A DNA stretch of 5,963 nucleotides. Source: an uncultured Chthoniobacterales bacterium (GTDB taxonomy: Bacteria > Verrucomicrobiota > Verrucomicrobiae > Chthoniobacterales > UBA10450). The stretch's first letter is position 1. Each line of letters starts with the position of its first letter. Position numbers and translations under genes: made by a program. Below, in pieces: positions 1 to 5,963 of the stretch. The notes under the pieces are model-generated. The model worked only from the letters and a program-made list of their open reading frames with translations, was not told where the DNA came from and made no database searches. The stretch lies in assembly GCA_955652855.1 (NCBI GenBank), contig CATPCN010000527.1, forward strand, positions 1 through 5,963, given 5' to 3'.

Positions 1-3000
1 GAGTTGCGCGGCTGCACTCCGAATGTTCCCGCCGCTGGAGCGGTAAATGCAGCCTTGTTGAACCAGACGGCCGAATCCGTAAAGGCCGTGACGGCGGTGT
101 TCGCATCGCCGCTGAGATTCCAGAACTGATTTCCGCTGCCCGCGCCGACGCCCGCATAGTCAACATTGTTGCGCACCGAGAACGGTGTCCCCGATTGGGC
201 TTGGAACACACCGGAAAGCTCCCAATTGCCGACGATGCGGTTCATCCACGTGGAGCTTCCCTTGAGGTATGGAATGTCGTAGATCGCGTTCGCGATGAAC
301 ACACTGGGGCGATCGAAATCGGAGCGTCCCCAATACGCCTTGTCGTTATAGGCGTTCGGCAGAACGTCGGTAAGCGAGGACGAATTGTCTTCGGAGCGCG
401 AGTACGTGTACGCGATTCCGAAATGCAGGTTGGCGGCGAAGCGGCGCTCGATGCTGATTTGAAGGCCGTTGTACGACGACAAACCGGAGTTCTCGGCCAG
501 ACCCAAAATCCCGAGCCCGAGAAACGGGCGCAAAGCGTTAGCGTTCACTCCCGGATTCGCTTGAATCGTTCCAGGAAGAAGCTGATTGATGTTTCGCTTG
601 CGCTGGTTGTGGATCCCGCGCCGGCCAACGTAGCCGACTTCGACCGTCGTGCCCCAACCGACGTCGCGTTGGAAGGTGGCGTTCCAGTTCCACGCGGTGG
701 GAATCTTGAAGACCGGATCCTGACTCGTCAGTGTAAAAGGGAAAAGACGAGGATTGGCACCGGCGGGCGCATCGGCGCTCCCATTGATTACGGTAGTCTG
801 AGGCTGGAAAGGCGCATTGCCGCCGAGCGCCGTGTCGCGATTGATGGCGGTGCGGTTCGCAAACATTCCAACACCGGCGCGCAAGGCGGTCTTGGGAGTG
901 AGCGCGTAGGCCAGGCCCAAGCGCGGCTGAAATAACGTGAAGTGGGTTTCCGCGAGTCCTTCGGGGAGGCAGTGGTACAGGCGATCGAACTGGCCGGTGT
1001 GGAGTACGGGGAAACGATTGCCTTCCTCTTTCGGAACCCCGCAGCCTGGCAGGACGATTCCGTCGTATGGATCGCCGCTGGTGATGAATCCTCCAGCCCG
1101 GTCGACGACCGGCGCCTTGGACCGATCATAGAACGCGGGGAGAAACTCGGCGAGGCTCCCCCAACGGCTCTTCCACGGAGGCCAGATGGAGTGGCGGACG
1201 CCGTACTCTACGGTCAGCTTCTTACTCACTTTCCAACTGTCCTGTACGAACCAATCGAACGACGTCGCCACCCACGGTGTGCTGGGCTTGCCGCCCAGCT
1301 CGGAGTAATCGTTGAAGAGTCCGAGAAGAGCGTTGCCAATTCCGGCGCCCGTGAAGCTGCCGTCCAGGAAACGGAACGAGCCGTTCTCATTGATAGTGGC
1401 CGGCGCCGACGCCGTGGTGAACTGGATGTGATCGTTCTGTCCCGAGTGTTCTAGAACGACGCCGAACTTGAGGGTGTGGTTGCCAAGGACTTTGGTGGTG
1501 TTATTCGCCCAACTGTAGACGAAGCCGGACCACGTGCCAGGATAGGGGCCGTTATCTATCGTGGTCAGGCCGGTGACGCTGAGCGACGGCAGCTTACCGG
1601 GGAACCATTTCGTTCCCGGGTAAATGAACGGGTAGTCGATCCCGTAGGCGCTTCGATCGCAACGCGGCCCGCACGCCGGGTTGGCGTAGATGGATCCCAG
1701 ACCGTCGGAGTTGCCGGACACCGTGAATTCGTTGATCAGCGTTGGAGAAAAGGCACTCGTCAAACTGAGCGCCGCGGTGCGATTGGGCCGCGACCACGAG
1801 GATTGAAACGTTCCAAGCGTGCCTTCGAACGGGCCGTCGAAGACCCAGGGAATGTGCGTGCCTCGGAAGCTAAGACGGTGTTTGCCGGTAATGATGTAAT
1901 CGACCTTGAACGTATCTTTTCTTGTGTCCGAAAAATGGGGATAGGTCACGATGTAGTTTGATGTGCCCTGCTGAAATCCGGGCGTGGGGAGAGGATAGGA
2001 GTTCAACAGGGCCTGGCCGTTGTGGCTGATGCGATCGGCAGTGATGAGATTCAGCGGGAAGGGCTTGCCGGTGGTGGGATCGTTTACCACCGTGGTCTTT
2101 TTAAAAAAAGGATTCGCGGGATTGAGCAGCTCGCTCAAATCGCCGTTGCGCATCGCCAGGCTCGGGACAGTGCCGGTGGCGGTTTGCCCGTCACGACGCT
2201 TGATCCATTCTTCGGCCCAGAAGAAGAATAGTTTCGTTTTTTCGCGCTGCATCACTCTGGGGATGAAGACGGGACCGCCAACGTCCCAACCGTACTGATT
2301 GAACCGGAAGGGCGCCGGGCTTAGATACTGAGACCCAAGCGGGCTGTGGTTGCGCGTCCAATCGTTGGCATCGAGGGCCGAATTGCGGAAATTCTCGACC
2401 AGGTCGCCATGGAAGCTGAGCGTGCCGCTTTTGGTGACAAAGCGGATCTGCCCGCCGGAGGATCGGCCGTACTCGGCGTTATAGTTCGCCGTGAGGATTT
2501 GCACTTCCTGTACGGTGTCGACGTCCAAGGCGCCCAGCATGGATCCTGACGATCGAGTGCGCGTTGCCACCGCTCCGTCCACCATAACCACGTATTCGTC
2601 GGACCGGCCGCCATTGATGCTGAAGCCGCCATTCGACACGCTGTCGGGATCGAAGGTGCCGATGGAGCCGCCAGCAACGCCGGGCTTCAGCAGCGCGAGG
2701 TAGATGGGGTTGCGGCCGTTCAGCGTCAGGTCCTGGATCTGCTTGTTATCCACAACGCGGCCGACCTGGGCGCTTTCCGTCTGTACCTGAGTCGCGGACG
2801 CCTTTACTTCCACCGAGTCACTCACTGCTCCAACAGTGAGCGCCAAGTCGATATTCAGCTTCGCCGCGGAATCGAGGACGATCCCGGACTCGACCGTTTT
2901 TTTAAAGCCGGCCATGTCGGCGGAGACGCTATAGGTCCCCACCTGAAGATTCGGAATTGTGTAGTACCCGTTCGCGTTGGTGGTGACCGTGCGCTGCTCG

Positions 3001-3155
3001 CCGTTGCCAAGGTTGGTGACCGTGACGGTTGCACCGGTAATGACGGCTTGCGAGGCGTCGCGGATATAGCCGGCAATTTGGCCGGTATCGAACTGCGCAT
3101 ACAGTAGCGCGGATTTGCAGAGTGCAAGGAGAATCCCAGTTACGCGACGTGGCAT
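1..3155 (-). CDS. Oar-like TonB-dependent outer-membrane receptor with carboxypeptidase-regulatory-like domain (C-terminus cut by window edge)
   Basis: The minus strand reads without a stop for 1051 codons from an ATG at 3155 to the window edge. The protein starts with a probable signal peptide (residues 1-20, MPRRVTGILLALCKSALLYA), so the mature part is predicted to be exported. Residues about 22-107 look like a CarboxypepD_reg-like beta-sandwich (GQIAGYIRDASQAVITGATV, then NANGYYTIPNLQVGTYSV). A plug-like region follows at about 112-245, with INGGRSDEYVVMVDG (180-194) and EYGRSSGGQIRFVTKSGT (228-245). The rest resembles the 22-strand barrel of Oar-type receptors: FNQYGWDVGGP (285-295), KTKLFFFWAEEW (306-317), QDSWKVSKKLTVEYGVR (about 638-654), and FGVQPRN at the cut end. 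In this family that last motif usually lies roughly 100 residues before the end, so most of the gene is present. Such receptors move large or scarce substrates across the outer membrane using TonB energy; the substrate cannot be told from sequence. The start is fixed by AGGAGG four bases upstream and by the signal peptide. The gene appears to be monocistronic at its 5' side. Confidence 0.93.
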   Translation of the reverse strand, partial: MPRRVTGILLALCKSALLYAQFDTGQIAGYIRDASQAVITGATVTVTNLGNGEQRTVTTNANGYYTIPNLQVGTYSVSADMAGFKKTVESGIVLDSAAKLNIDLALTVGAVSDSVEVKASATQVQTESAQVGRVVDNKQIQDLTLNGRNPIYLALLKPGVAGGSIGTFDPDSVSNGGFSINGGRSDEYVVMVDGAVATRTRSSGSMLGALDVDTVQEVQILTANYNAEYGRSSGGQIRFVTKSGTLSFHGDLVENFRNSALDANDWTRNHSPLGSQYLSPAPFRFNQYGWDVGGPVFIPRVMQREKTKLFFFWAEEWIKRRDGQTATGTVPSLAMRNGDLSELLNPANPFFKKTTVVNDPTTGKPFPLNLITADRISHNGQALLNSYPLPTPGFQQGTSNYIVTYPHFSDTRKDTFKVDYIITGKHRLSFRGTHIPWVFDGPFEGTLGTFQSSWSRPNRTAALSLTSAFSPTLINEFTVSGNSDGLGSIYANPACGPRCDRSAYGIDYPFIYPGTKWFPGKLPSLSVTGLTTIDNGPYPGTWSGFVYSWANNTTKVLGNHTLKFGVVLEHSGQNDHIQFTTASAPATINENGSFRFLDGSFTGAGIGNALLGLFNDYSELGGKPSTPWVATSFDWFVQDSWKVSKKLTVEYGVRHSIWPPWKSRWGSLAEFLPAFYDRSKAPVVDRAGGFITSGDPYDGIVLPGCGVPKEEGNRFPVLHTGQFDRLYHCLPEGLAETHFTLFQPRLGLAYALTPKTALRAGVGMFANRTAINRDTALGGNAPFQPQTTVINGSADAPAGANPRLFPFTLTSQDPVFKIPTAWNWNATFQRDVGWGTTVEVGYVGRRGIHNQRKRNINQLLPGTIQANPGVNANALRPFLGLGILGLAENSGLSSYNGLQISIERRFAANLHFGIAYTYSRSEDNSSSLTDVLPNAYNDKAYWGRSDFDRPSVFIANAIYDIPYLKGSSTWMNRIVGNWELSGVFQAQSGTPFSVRNNVDYAGVGAGSGNQFWNLSGDANTAVTAFTDSAVWFNKAAFTAPAAGTFGVQPRN

Positions 3156-3159
3156 GACG

Positions 3160-3165
3160 CCTCCT
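3160..3165 (-). promoter_or_regulatory. Ribosome binding site of the TonB-dependent receptor
   Basis: On the minus strand AGGAGG lies four bases before the ATG at 3155. This is a full Shine-Dalgarno match and decides the receptor's start codon. Confidence 0.8.
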
Positions 3166-3467
3166 GAAAAACTTGCGTCGAGTATATCAGAGAAATCCGC
3201 CGCGAATAAAAGGACGCGGCCAACAGCGCCAGCCGCAGGGACCTCGGCACGCGAAACGTTCTTCGTAAGTTCGGTTTGAGCCGTTCCAGACCGGAATAAT
3301 GAAGGGCACTGAGTTTTACCGCTGGGGTGTGTTCGGTGCATGGAAAATCTGCTAATGACCTGCGCGATCATTCAACAGTACGGCAATCCACTTTCGCCGG
3401 GGAAGGCCGTGCCCCACACAATACCGCCCACGTGCCACCCAGGCGGATGGCATTGTTGACAAGCCTC
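3166..3467. other. Intergenic region between the receptor and the 109-residue gene
   Basis: About 300 bases carry no reading frame I consider real. Apart from the candidate -10 box next to the receptor, I see only short imperfect hairpins. One example is the five-base pair TGCCA/TGGCA around 3433-3452, just after the 109-residue gene in its reading direction. It has no following T-run, so I do not call a terminator. A plus-strand open frame starting at 3327 crosses this region but mostly lies opposite the 109-residue gene and has no ribosome binding site. Confidence 0.5.
3181..3186 (-). promoter_or_regulatory. Candidate -10 box upstream of the receptor gene
   Basis: The minus strand reads TATACT here, five of six matches to TATAAT. 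Transcription starting about seven bases downstream would leave an untranslated leader of roughly 20 bases containing the AGGAGG site. No good -35 hexamer is visible 16-18 bases upstream, where the sequence is around TTTATTC. The promoter may therefore depend on an activator, or the match may be chance. Confidence 0.4.
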
Positions 3468-3797
3468 TTAGCGGAAACCGAGCACGATCTTTTCAGTCCC
3501 GTCCACGAATGCCGTGTCGTGGAATATGATGTTGTGGCCTTGCGCCAGATGTCCGGCAATTACCGCGGCCGGGTCGCCCTTCGCATCGATCGCTTCAAGG
3601 TGCAATGCGGGCGGTTGCCGGCCGATTGGGACGTCGTCCAAAACCGCCTCGTTGACGGTTAGGTCCGCCGACTGTTCCGCGGGGCGTTTGCTGTAGCTGA
3701 TCACCTTCGCGAACGAGATCTGTTCCATGAAATTCAGGGCCATTTCTTGTTGGCCTAACGTCTGCTTTCCGTCTACGGGTTGCTTGTTCAGTCCCAT
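3468..3797 (-). CDS. Hypothetical 109-residue protein, second gene of the lipoprotein unit
   Basis: I do not recognise a family. The protein starts MGLNKQPVDGKQTLGQQE and ends NIIFHDTAFVDGTEKIVLGFR. It has no signal peptide and no membrane segment, so it is probably cytoplasmic unless exported by another route. Its middle is acidic and alanine-rich, its second half contains a stretch AVIAGHLAQGHNIIFHDTAF, and it has no cysteine. The gene is supported by a strong AAAGGAG site six bases before the ATG, by its position only 21 bp after the lipoprotein stop on the same strand, and by codon use with mostly G or C in third positions, as in its neighbours. That spacing suggests co-transcription with the lipoprotein and perhaps a shared role. 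The opposite strand is also open here (3327-3662) but lacks a ribosome binding site, so the minus-strand reading is preferred. Confidence 0.65.
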   Translation of the reverse strand: MGLNKQPVDGKQTLGQQEMALNFMEQISFAKVISYSKRPAEQSADLTVNEAVLDDVPIGRQPPALHLEAIDAKGDPAAVIAGHLAQGHNIIFHDTAFVDGTEKIVLGFR

Positions 3798-3803
3798 GAG
3801 ATA

Positions 3804-3810
3804 CTCCTTT
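3804..3810 (-). promoter_or_regulatory. Ribosome binding site of the 109-residue protein gene
   Basis: The minus strand reads AAAGGAG six bases before the ATG at 3797. It sits inside the 21-bp gap after the lipoprotein stop codon. It is the main evidence that the small downstream frame is translated. Confidence 0.7.
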
Positions 3811-3818
3811 CTTGCGCC

Positions 3819-4769
3819 TTACTTTAATAGCCCGGCTTTGCGTGCCTCATCTGCGTACTTCTTGCGGGTCTCCGGATCGACGATCGCTTTTTGCCCTAAC
3901 GCACGAAGTTCCATCTCCACCTTCTCCTTGGGCGCAGTCTCACTGATTGCCACACCCATGGCCTGGAGGAACTTGATCACCTTGCTCAAGTCGTTCGATT
4001 TGAAGGCTTCGGCGACGCCCTTGTTGTAATCCGTAGCATCCTGCACGTCCTTTAGTTGAATGCCATTCAAAGCCGCGCGCTCGTTCTTTGCCGACGTGGC
4101 TGCTTCCTCGTGAAGTTGTTGCAGTCCCGATGCAAGTGTTCCCGCAAAGAAATAGTCGATCAGATCCGAGCGCGCGGCTTGAAACGAATACGCCTGTGCA
4201 TCCAGGGCCTTCCGTTGCGTAATAACGCTTTTGATCCGGCTCCGGTTGGCTTGCATGCTGCTCAAGATAGCCTGTACCGTCTGCTGCCTGAAAAAGTTCT
4301 TATCAACGGACAGGCTGGTTCCGGTCACGCCGGAAAGAAGCGCGCCAAGCACAGTCTTCACTCGCGCGCCATTGGCAACCGTCGTAGCTGCCGCAAGGCC
4401 AAGTTGTACAAAGTCGGAGGCGACGTTGAATGAGCCCCGATTGATGAACAACCTGGTCTCGTAGTTGCGGTACACATAATCGATCTCGGCGAGTAACGAG
4501 TCAATCATCTTGTCGCGAAGCGCCGTGGCCGTGGAGAGGGAGCCCGCGGAACCGGCGATTGCCTTGTCGAAAGCCGTGTTGTAGCCCGCGATATCGGCAT
4601 CGAACTGGTCAAGCGTATAGGTGCCGCCGATGTGTGGTTTTGGCGCGGGAACCTGGATCGCGCCTGGAATTGCCGGCCGCTCAAAACGTCCACAGGCCGC
4701 CAAGAATCCGGCCAATACAATCACTGCGACCCCAAATGGAACAGCAATATGTCGATAGTCTATGCGCAC
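3819..4769 (-). CDS. Uncharacterised 316-residue lipoprotein
   Basis: The protein starts with a lipoprotein signal peptide: short charged MRIDYRH, a hydrophobic stretch to residue 25, and the lipobox LAAC with the lipid-bearing cysteine at 26. Gly follows the cysteine and there is no Asp at +2, so outer-membrane sorting would be expected by the enterobacterial Lol rule, which may not apply here. A proline-rich linker (32-46) precedes a largely helical body. The likely conserved core is RGSFNVASDFVQLGLAAATT (111-130), then an Ala/Gly-rich stretch ALLSGVTGTSLSVDKNFF (143-160), and DLIDYFFAGTLASGLQQL (202-219). I recall a similar arrangement in uncharacterised proteobacterial lipoproteins, but no function is known to me. 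The C-terminal part (230-316) is charged and helical. The GTG start is chosen because GGGGAGG lies six bases upstream and the signal peptide begins there. It heads a unit with the 109-residue gene and diverges from the sigma factor gene. Confidence 0.85.
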   Translation of the reverse strand: MRIDYRHIAVPFGVAVIVLAGFLAACGRFERPAIPGAIQVPAPKPHIGGTYTLDQFDADIAGYNTAFDKAIAGSAGSLSTATALRDKMIDSLLAEIDYVYRNYETRLFINRGSFNVASDFVQLGLAAATTVANGARVKTVLGALLSGVTGTSLSVDKNFFRQQTVQAILSSMQANRSRIKSVITQRKALDAQAYSFQAARSDLIDYFFAGTLASGLQQLHEEAATSAKNERAALNGIQLKDVQDATDYNKGVAEAFKSNDLSKVIKFLQAMGVAISETAPKEKVEMELRALGQKAIVDPETRKKYADEARKAGLLK

Positions 4770-4775
4770 CTAAAA

Positions 4776-4782
4776 CCTCCCC
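4776..4782 (-). promoter_or_regulatory. Ribosome binding site of the lipoprotein gene (supports a GTG start)
   Basis: The minus strand reads GGGGAGG, then TTTTAG, then GTG at 4769. The strong Shine-Dalgarno match at six-base spacing supports the GTG as start, although it is not an ATG. The site lies within the last codons of a 19-codon frame that ends in the TAG directly before the GTG. Confidence 0.75.
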
Positions 4783-4836
4783 ACAAATTGAAGAATTGTC
4801 ATCGGGATCAAGACAAGTTGCTTGACCATTTTCAAG

Positions 4837-4848
4837 TCTTCATGAAGA
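4837..4848. repeat. 12-bp perfect palindrome TCTTCATGAAGA
   Basis: The sequence equals its own reverse complement over 12 bases. It lies about 70 bp upstream of the lipoprotein start, a plausible operator position for a dimeric regulator. It could also be a chance palindrome, because no second copy was seen in the window. Confidence 0.4.
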
Positions 4849-4984
4849 TAAGCGCGACTGTGGGAGAAAACGGGACACGGACAGGCGAAAGTCATGAAAC
4901 GAACGCATACATTCCGATCAATGGGACCGCCCGTTCGGGAGCCACACCGCCCGGCGTATTCGTGAGGGCGAGAAGGCCGTCTTC

Positions 4985-5001
4985 GCGGAGCAATTCTCCG
5001 C
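4985..5001. repeat. 17-bp inverted repeat GCGGAG-CAATT-CTCCGC
   Basis: Two perfect six-base arms flank a five-base spacer. It sits about 215 bp from the lipoprotein start and about 130-145 bp from the sigma factor start. No T-run follows on either strand, so it is more likely a protein-binding site, a leader hairpin or chance than a terminator. Confidence 0.45.
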
Positions 5002-5130
5002 CCGCGGCCGGTGGCGTCATTCGACCGGAACTGCCGGCAACAGCCTGAGTCCCGCATTGTGCGAAACTTCGGCGGTTATTAGACGTCAAAGGTGGCAACA
5101 TTATATGCGGTTGAACGGTGCGATAGAATT

Positions 5131-5700
5131 ATGAACACTCTAATGACATCCGGCGATCTGACGGAGTTGCTCCGCCGCGCCGCCCGCGGCGACAAGGAAG
5201 CAGAGTGTGCACTCGTGCCGCGGATCTACCGGGAGCTTCACCGGCTCGCCGTGGGGTACCTGCGGCACGAGCGGCCCGGCCACACGCTCCAGGCGACTGC
5301 GCTCGTGAACGAGGTTTATCTGCGGCTCGCCGGGCACTCGAACATCGACTGGAAAGACCGGGCTCATTTCTTCGCGATCGCGGCCAAGAACATGCGACGA
5401 ATTCTTGTGGATTACGCGCGCCAGCGGGGCGCGGACAAGCGCGGAGGCGGCGACATCGCCCTGCCGTTGGATGAAGGATTGACGATCTCCGCGGAGCAAT
5501 CGTCGCTGGTGACCGAGATCGACGCAGCGCTGGAGCGCCTCGAGCAGTTGAGTCCGCGCCAGGCGAAGGTGGTGGAGCTCCGCTTCTTCACCGGTTTGAA
5601 AGAAGAAGAAATTGCCGAGATCGTTGGAATTTCGGCGCGAACCGTCAAACGAGACTGGACGCTGGCGCGAGCGTGGCTGTATGGCGAACTTTCCCGATAG
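5131..5700 (+). CDS. ECF-like RNA polymerase sigma factor, TIGR02999 / Sigma70_ECF type
   Basis: The product (189 residues from this ATG) directs RNA polymerase to a specific set of promoters. Region 2 covers roughly residues 8-97, with the family-typical ERPGHTLQATALVNEVYLRL (47-66) and AHFFAIAAKNMRRILVDYAR (78-97), followed by GADKRGGG. Region 4 covers about 135-187: LSPRQAKVVELRFFTGLKEE (140-159), then a helix-turn-helix EEEIAEIVGISARTVKRDW that would contact the -35 element. These motifs match the TIGR02999 sigma group known from Acidobacteria and Planctomycetes, which is usually found beside Ser/Thr kinase genes and without a classical anti-sigma factor. The length is normal for the group. 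The start is uncertain: GTG at 5092 and ATG at 5143 are also in frame and none has a good ribosome binding site. The family N-terminus (GDLTELLRRAARGDKEAE) fits 5131 or 5143. The next gene follows closely on the same strand. Confidence 0.93.
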   Translation: MNTLMTSGDLTELLRRAARGDKEAECALVPRIYRELHRLAVGYLRHERPGHTLQATALVNEVYLRLAGHSNIDWKDRAHFFAIAAKNMRRILVDYARQRGADKRGGGDIALPLDEGLTISAEQSSLVTEIDAALERLEQLSPRQAKVVELRFFTGLKEEEIAEIVGISARTVKRDWTLARAWLYGELSR

Positions 5701-5745
5701 CGCGCCCGGCGAGAATGTCCCTTTGGACGCGCGTGTCGCGCATAT

Positions 5746-5757
5746 AAGGGCGAGGGG
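5746..5757 (+). promoter_or_regulatory. Possible ribosome binding site of the kinase-like gene
   Basis: AAGGGCGAGGGG ends one base before ATG 5759, giving an AAGGG eight bases away and a GAGG three bases away. No comparable site precedes the alternative ATG at 5681, so this favours the shorter start. Confidence 0.4.
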
Positions 5758-5758
5758 C

Positions 5759-5963
5759 ATGCCAGCGGATTCAAGCAAAATTCCGCCCGAAACGTGGGAG
5801 CGGATTCAGGCGCTATTTGAACAATTGCTGGAGGCGGATAATCCGGAGGACGTCCTGCGCTCGGAGCCCGACCGCAACGTCGCCGCCGCCGCCGGGCGGC
5901 TCTTTCACAACCACCAACTCGCAACGAATGCAGGGTTCCTGGATGAGCCGCTGACGTTCATCC
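5759..5963 (+). CDS. N-terminus of a probable Ser/Thr protein kinase-like protein (cut by window edge)
   Basis: The frame stays open to the window edge, giving 68 residues from ATG 5759. The visible part carries the pattern that often precedes the kinase domain in sigma-linked acidobacterial kinases: PPETWERIQALFEQLLEADN (9-28), an alanine-rich helix VAAAAGRLFHNHQ (41-53), then GFLDEP (59-64). The kinase domain itself would lie beyond the window, so the identity rests on this leader-like segment and on the sigma gene upstream. In this family such a kinase is thought to act in signalling linked to the sigma factor. ATG 5759 is preferred because GAGG and AAGGG lie just upstream. An in-frame ATG at 5681 would overlap the sigma gene by 20 bp and add 26 residues that do not resemble the family. 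Other sigma-linked sensors or TPR proteins sharing this N-terminus remain possible. Confidence 0.5.
   Translation, partial: MPADSSKIPPETWERIQALFEQLLEADNPEDVLRSEPDRNVAAAAGRLFHNHQLATNAGFLDEPLTFI

Larger units (their letters stand above)
4783..5130. other. Divergent intergenic region between the lipoprotein unit and the sigma factor gene
   Basis: This stretch of about 350 bases should hold the promoters of both transcription units. I see a perfect 12-bp palindrome at 4837-4848 and a 17-bp inverted repeat at 4985-5001, listed separately. On the sigma side there are only weak promoter matches: TATATG at 5102-5107, with TTAGAC 17 bases upstream at 5079-5084. None is strong enough to call. I found no convincing promoter for the lipoprotein direction. 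Open frames on both strands here have no ribosome binding site and look non-coding, apart from the possible 19-codon leader at 4770-4829. Confidence 0.5.

Noticed and set aside
195..2300. Series of long plus-strand open frames (195-935, 942-1454, 1476-1961, 2022-2231) opposite the receptor
   Set aside because: They share exact codon boundaries with the minus-strand receptor. They stay open because the receptor rarely uses TTA, CTA and TCA codons. Their products are Arg/Gly/Val-rich and match no family, while the minus-strand protein is clearly recognisable.
3415..3455. Possible terminator hairpin after the 109-residue gene
   Set aside because: Only five-base stems (TGCCA/TGGCA or CCGCC/GGCGG) and no T-run in the reading direction.
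3327..3662. 111-residue plus-strand open frame
   Set aside because: It lies mostly opposite the 109-residue gene and has no ribosome binding site. The minus-strand alternative has a strong site and an operon position. Some doubt remains because neither protein is recognised.
4632..5048. 138-residue plus-strand open frame
   Set aside because: Its first part is antisense to the lipoprotein signal peptide and the rest is low-complexity Ser/Arg/Pro sequence in the intergenic region, with no ribosome binding site.
4770..5057. 95-residue minus-strand open frame covering most of the divergent region
   Set aside because: There is no ribosome binding site at its ATG, the composition is Arg/Cys/Pro-rich and unlike a real protein, and it fills the space expected to hold two promoters.
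5140..5778. 212-residue minus-strand open frame
   Set aside because: It is codon-aligned antisense to the sigma factor gene, which has strong family motifs on the plus strand.
1..5963. Search for tRNA, rRNA, CRISPR arrays, insertion sequences and direct repeats
   Set aside because: Reading both strands by eye showed no regularly spaced repeats, no transposase-like protein, no target-site duplications and no tRNA-like cloverleaf. A covariance-model scan was not possible here.

Overview
The window looks like a piece of an Acidobacteria chromosome, most like the Bryobacterales/'Solibacter' group. This is inferred from gene content, not from a database match. The supporting signs are a large TonB-dependent receptor of the Oar-like type with an N-terminal carboxypeptidase-regulatory-like domain, a sigma factor of the TIGR02999 (ECF-like, 'X6') type followed at once by what looks like the N-terminus of a Ser/Thr kinase-like protein, GC-rich coding DNA, and clear AGGAGG-type ribosome binding sites on the minus-strand genes.

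Layout. (1) Positions 1-3155, minus strand: one uninterrupted reading frame of 1051 codons encoding an outer-membrane receptor. It is complete at the N-terminus and cut at the C-terminus by the left window edge. (2) 3156-3467: non-coding DNA with the receptor's ribosome binding site and a probable -10 box. (3) 3468-4769, minus strand: a compact two-gene unit made of a 316-residue uncharacterised lipoprotein (GTG start) followed 21 bp later by a 109-residue protein of unknown function. (4) 4770-5130: the divergent intergenic region between the lipoprotein unit and the sigma factor. It contains two neat inverted repeats and a 19-codon hydrophobic minus-strand reading frame whose stop codon directly abuts the lipoprotein start. 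(5) 5131-5700, plus strand: the sigma factor. (6) About 5759 (or 5681) to the right edge, plus strand: the start of the downstream kinase-like gene.

How the parts may work together. The sigma factor and the next gene form a plus-strand operon, an arrangement I recall as common for this sigma family in Acidobacteria and Planctomycetes. The lipoprotein and 109-residue genes form a second, divergently transcribed unit. The receptor is probably an independent transcription unit on the same strand as the lipoprotein pair, because about 310 bp and a candidate promoter separate them. The sequence does not show that the sigma factor controls the lipoprotein pair; the shared divergent region only makes that possible. 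I saw no tRNA, rRNA, CRISPR array, insertion sequence or convincing rho-independent terminator. I found no clearly novel defence or mobile system; the least familiar material is the lipoprotein/109-residue pair and its leader region.
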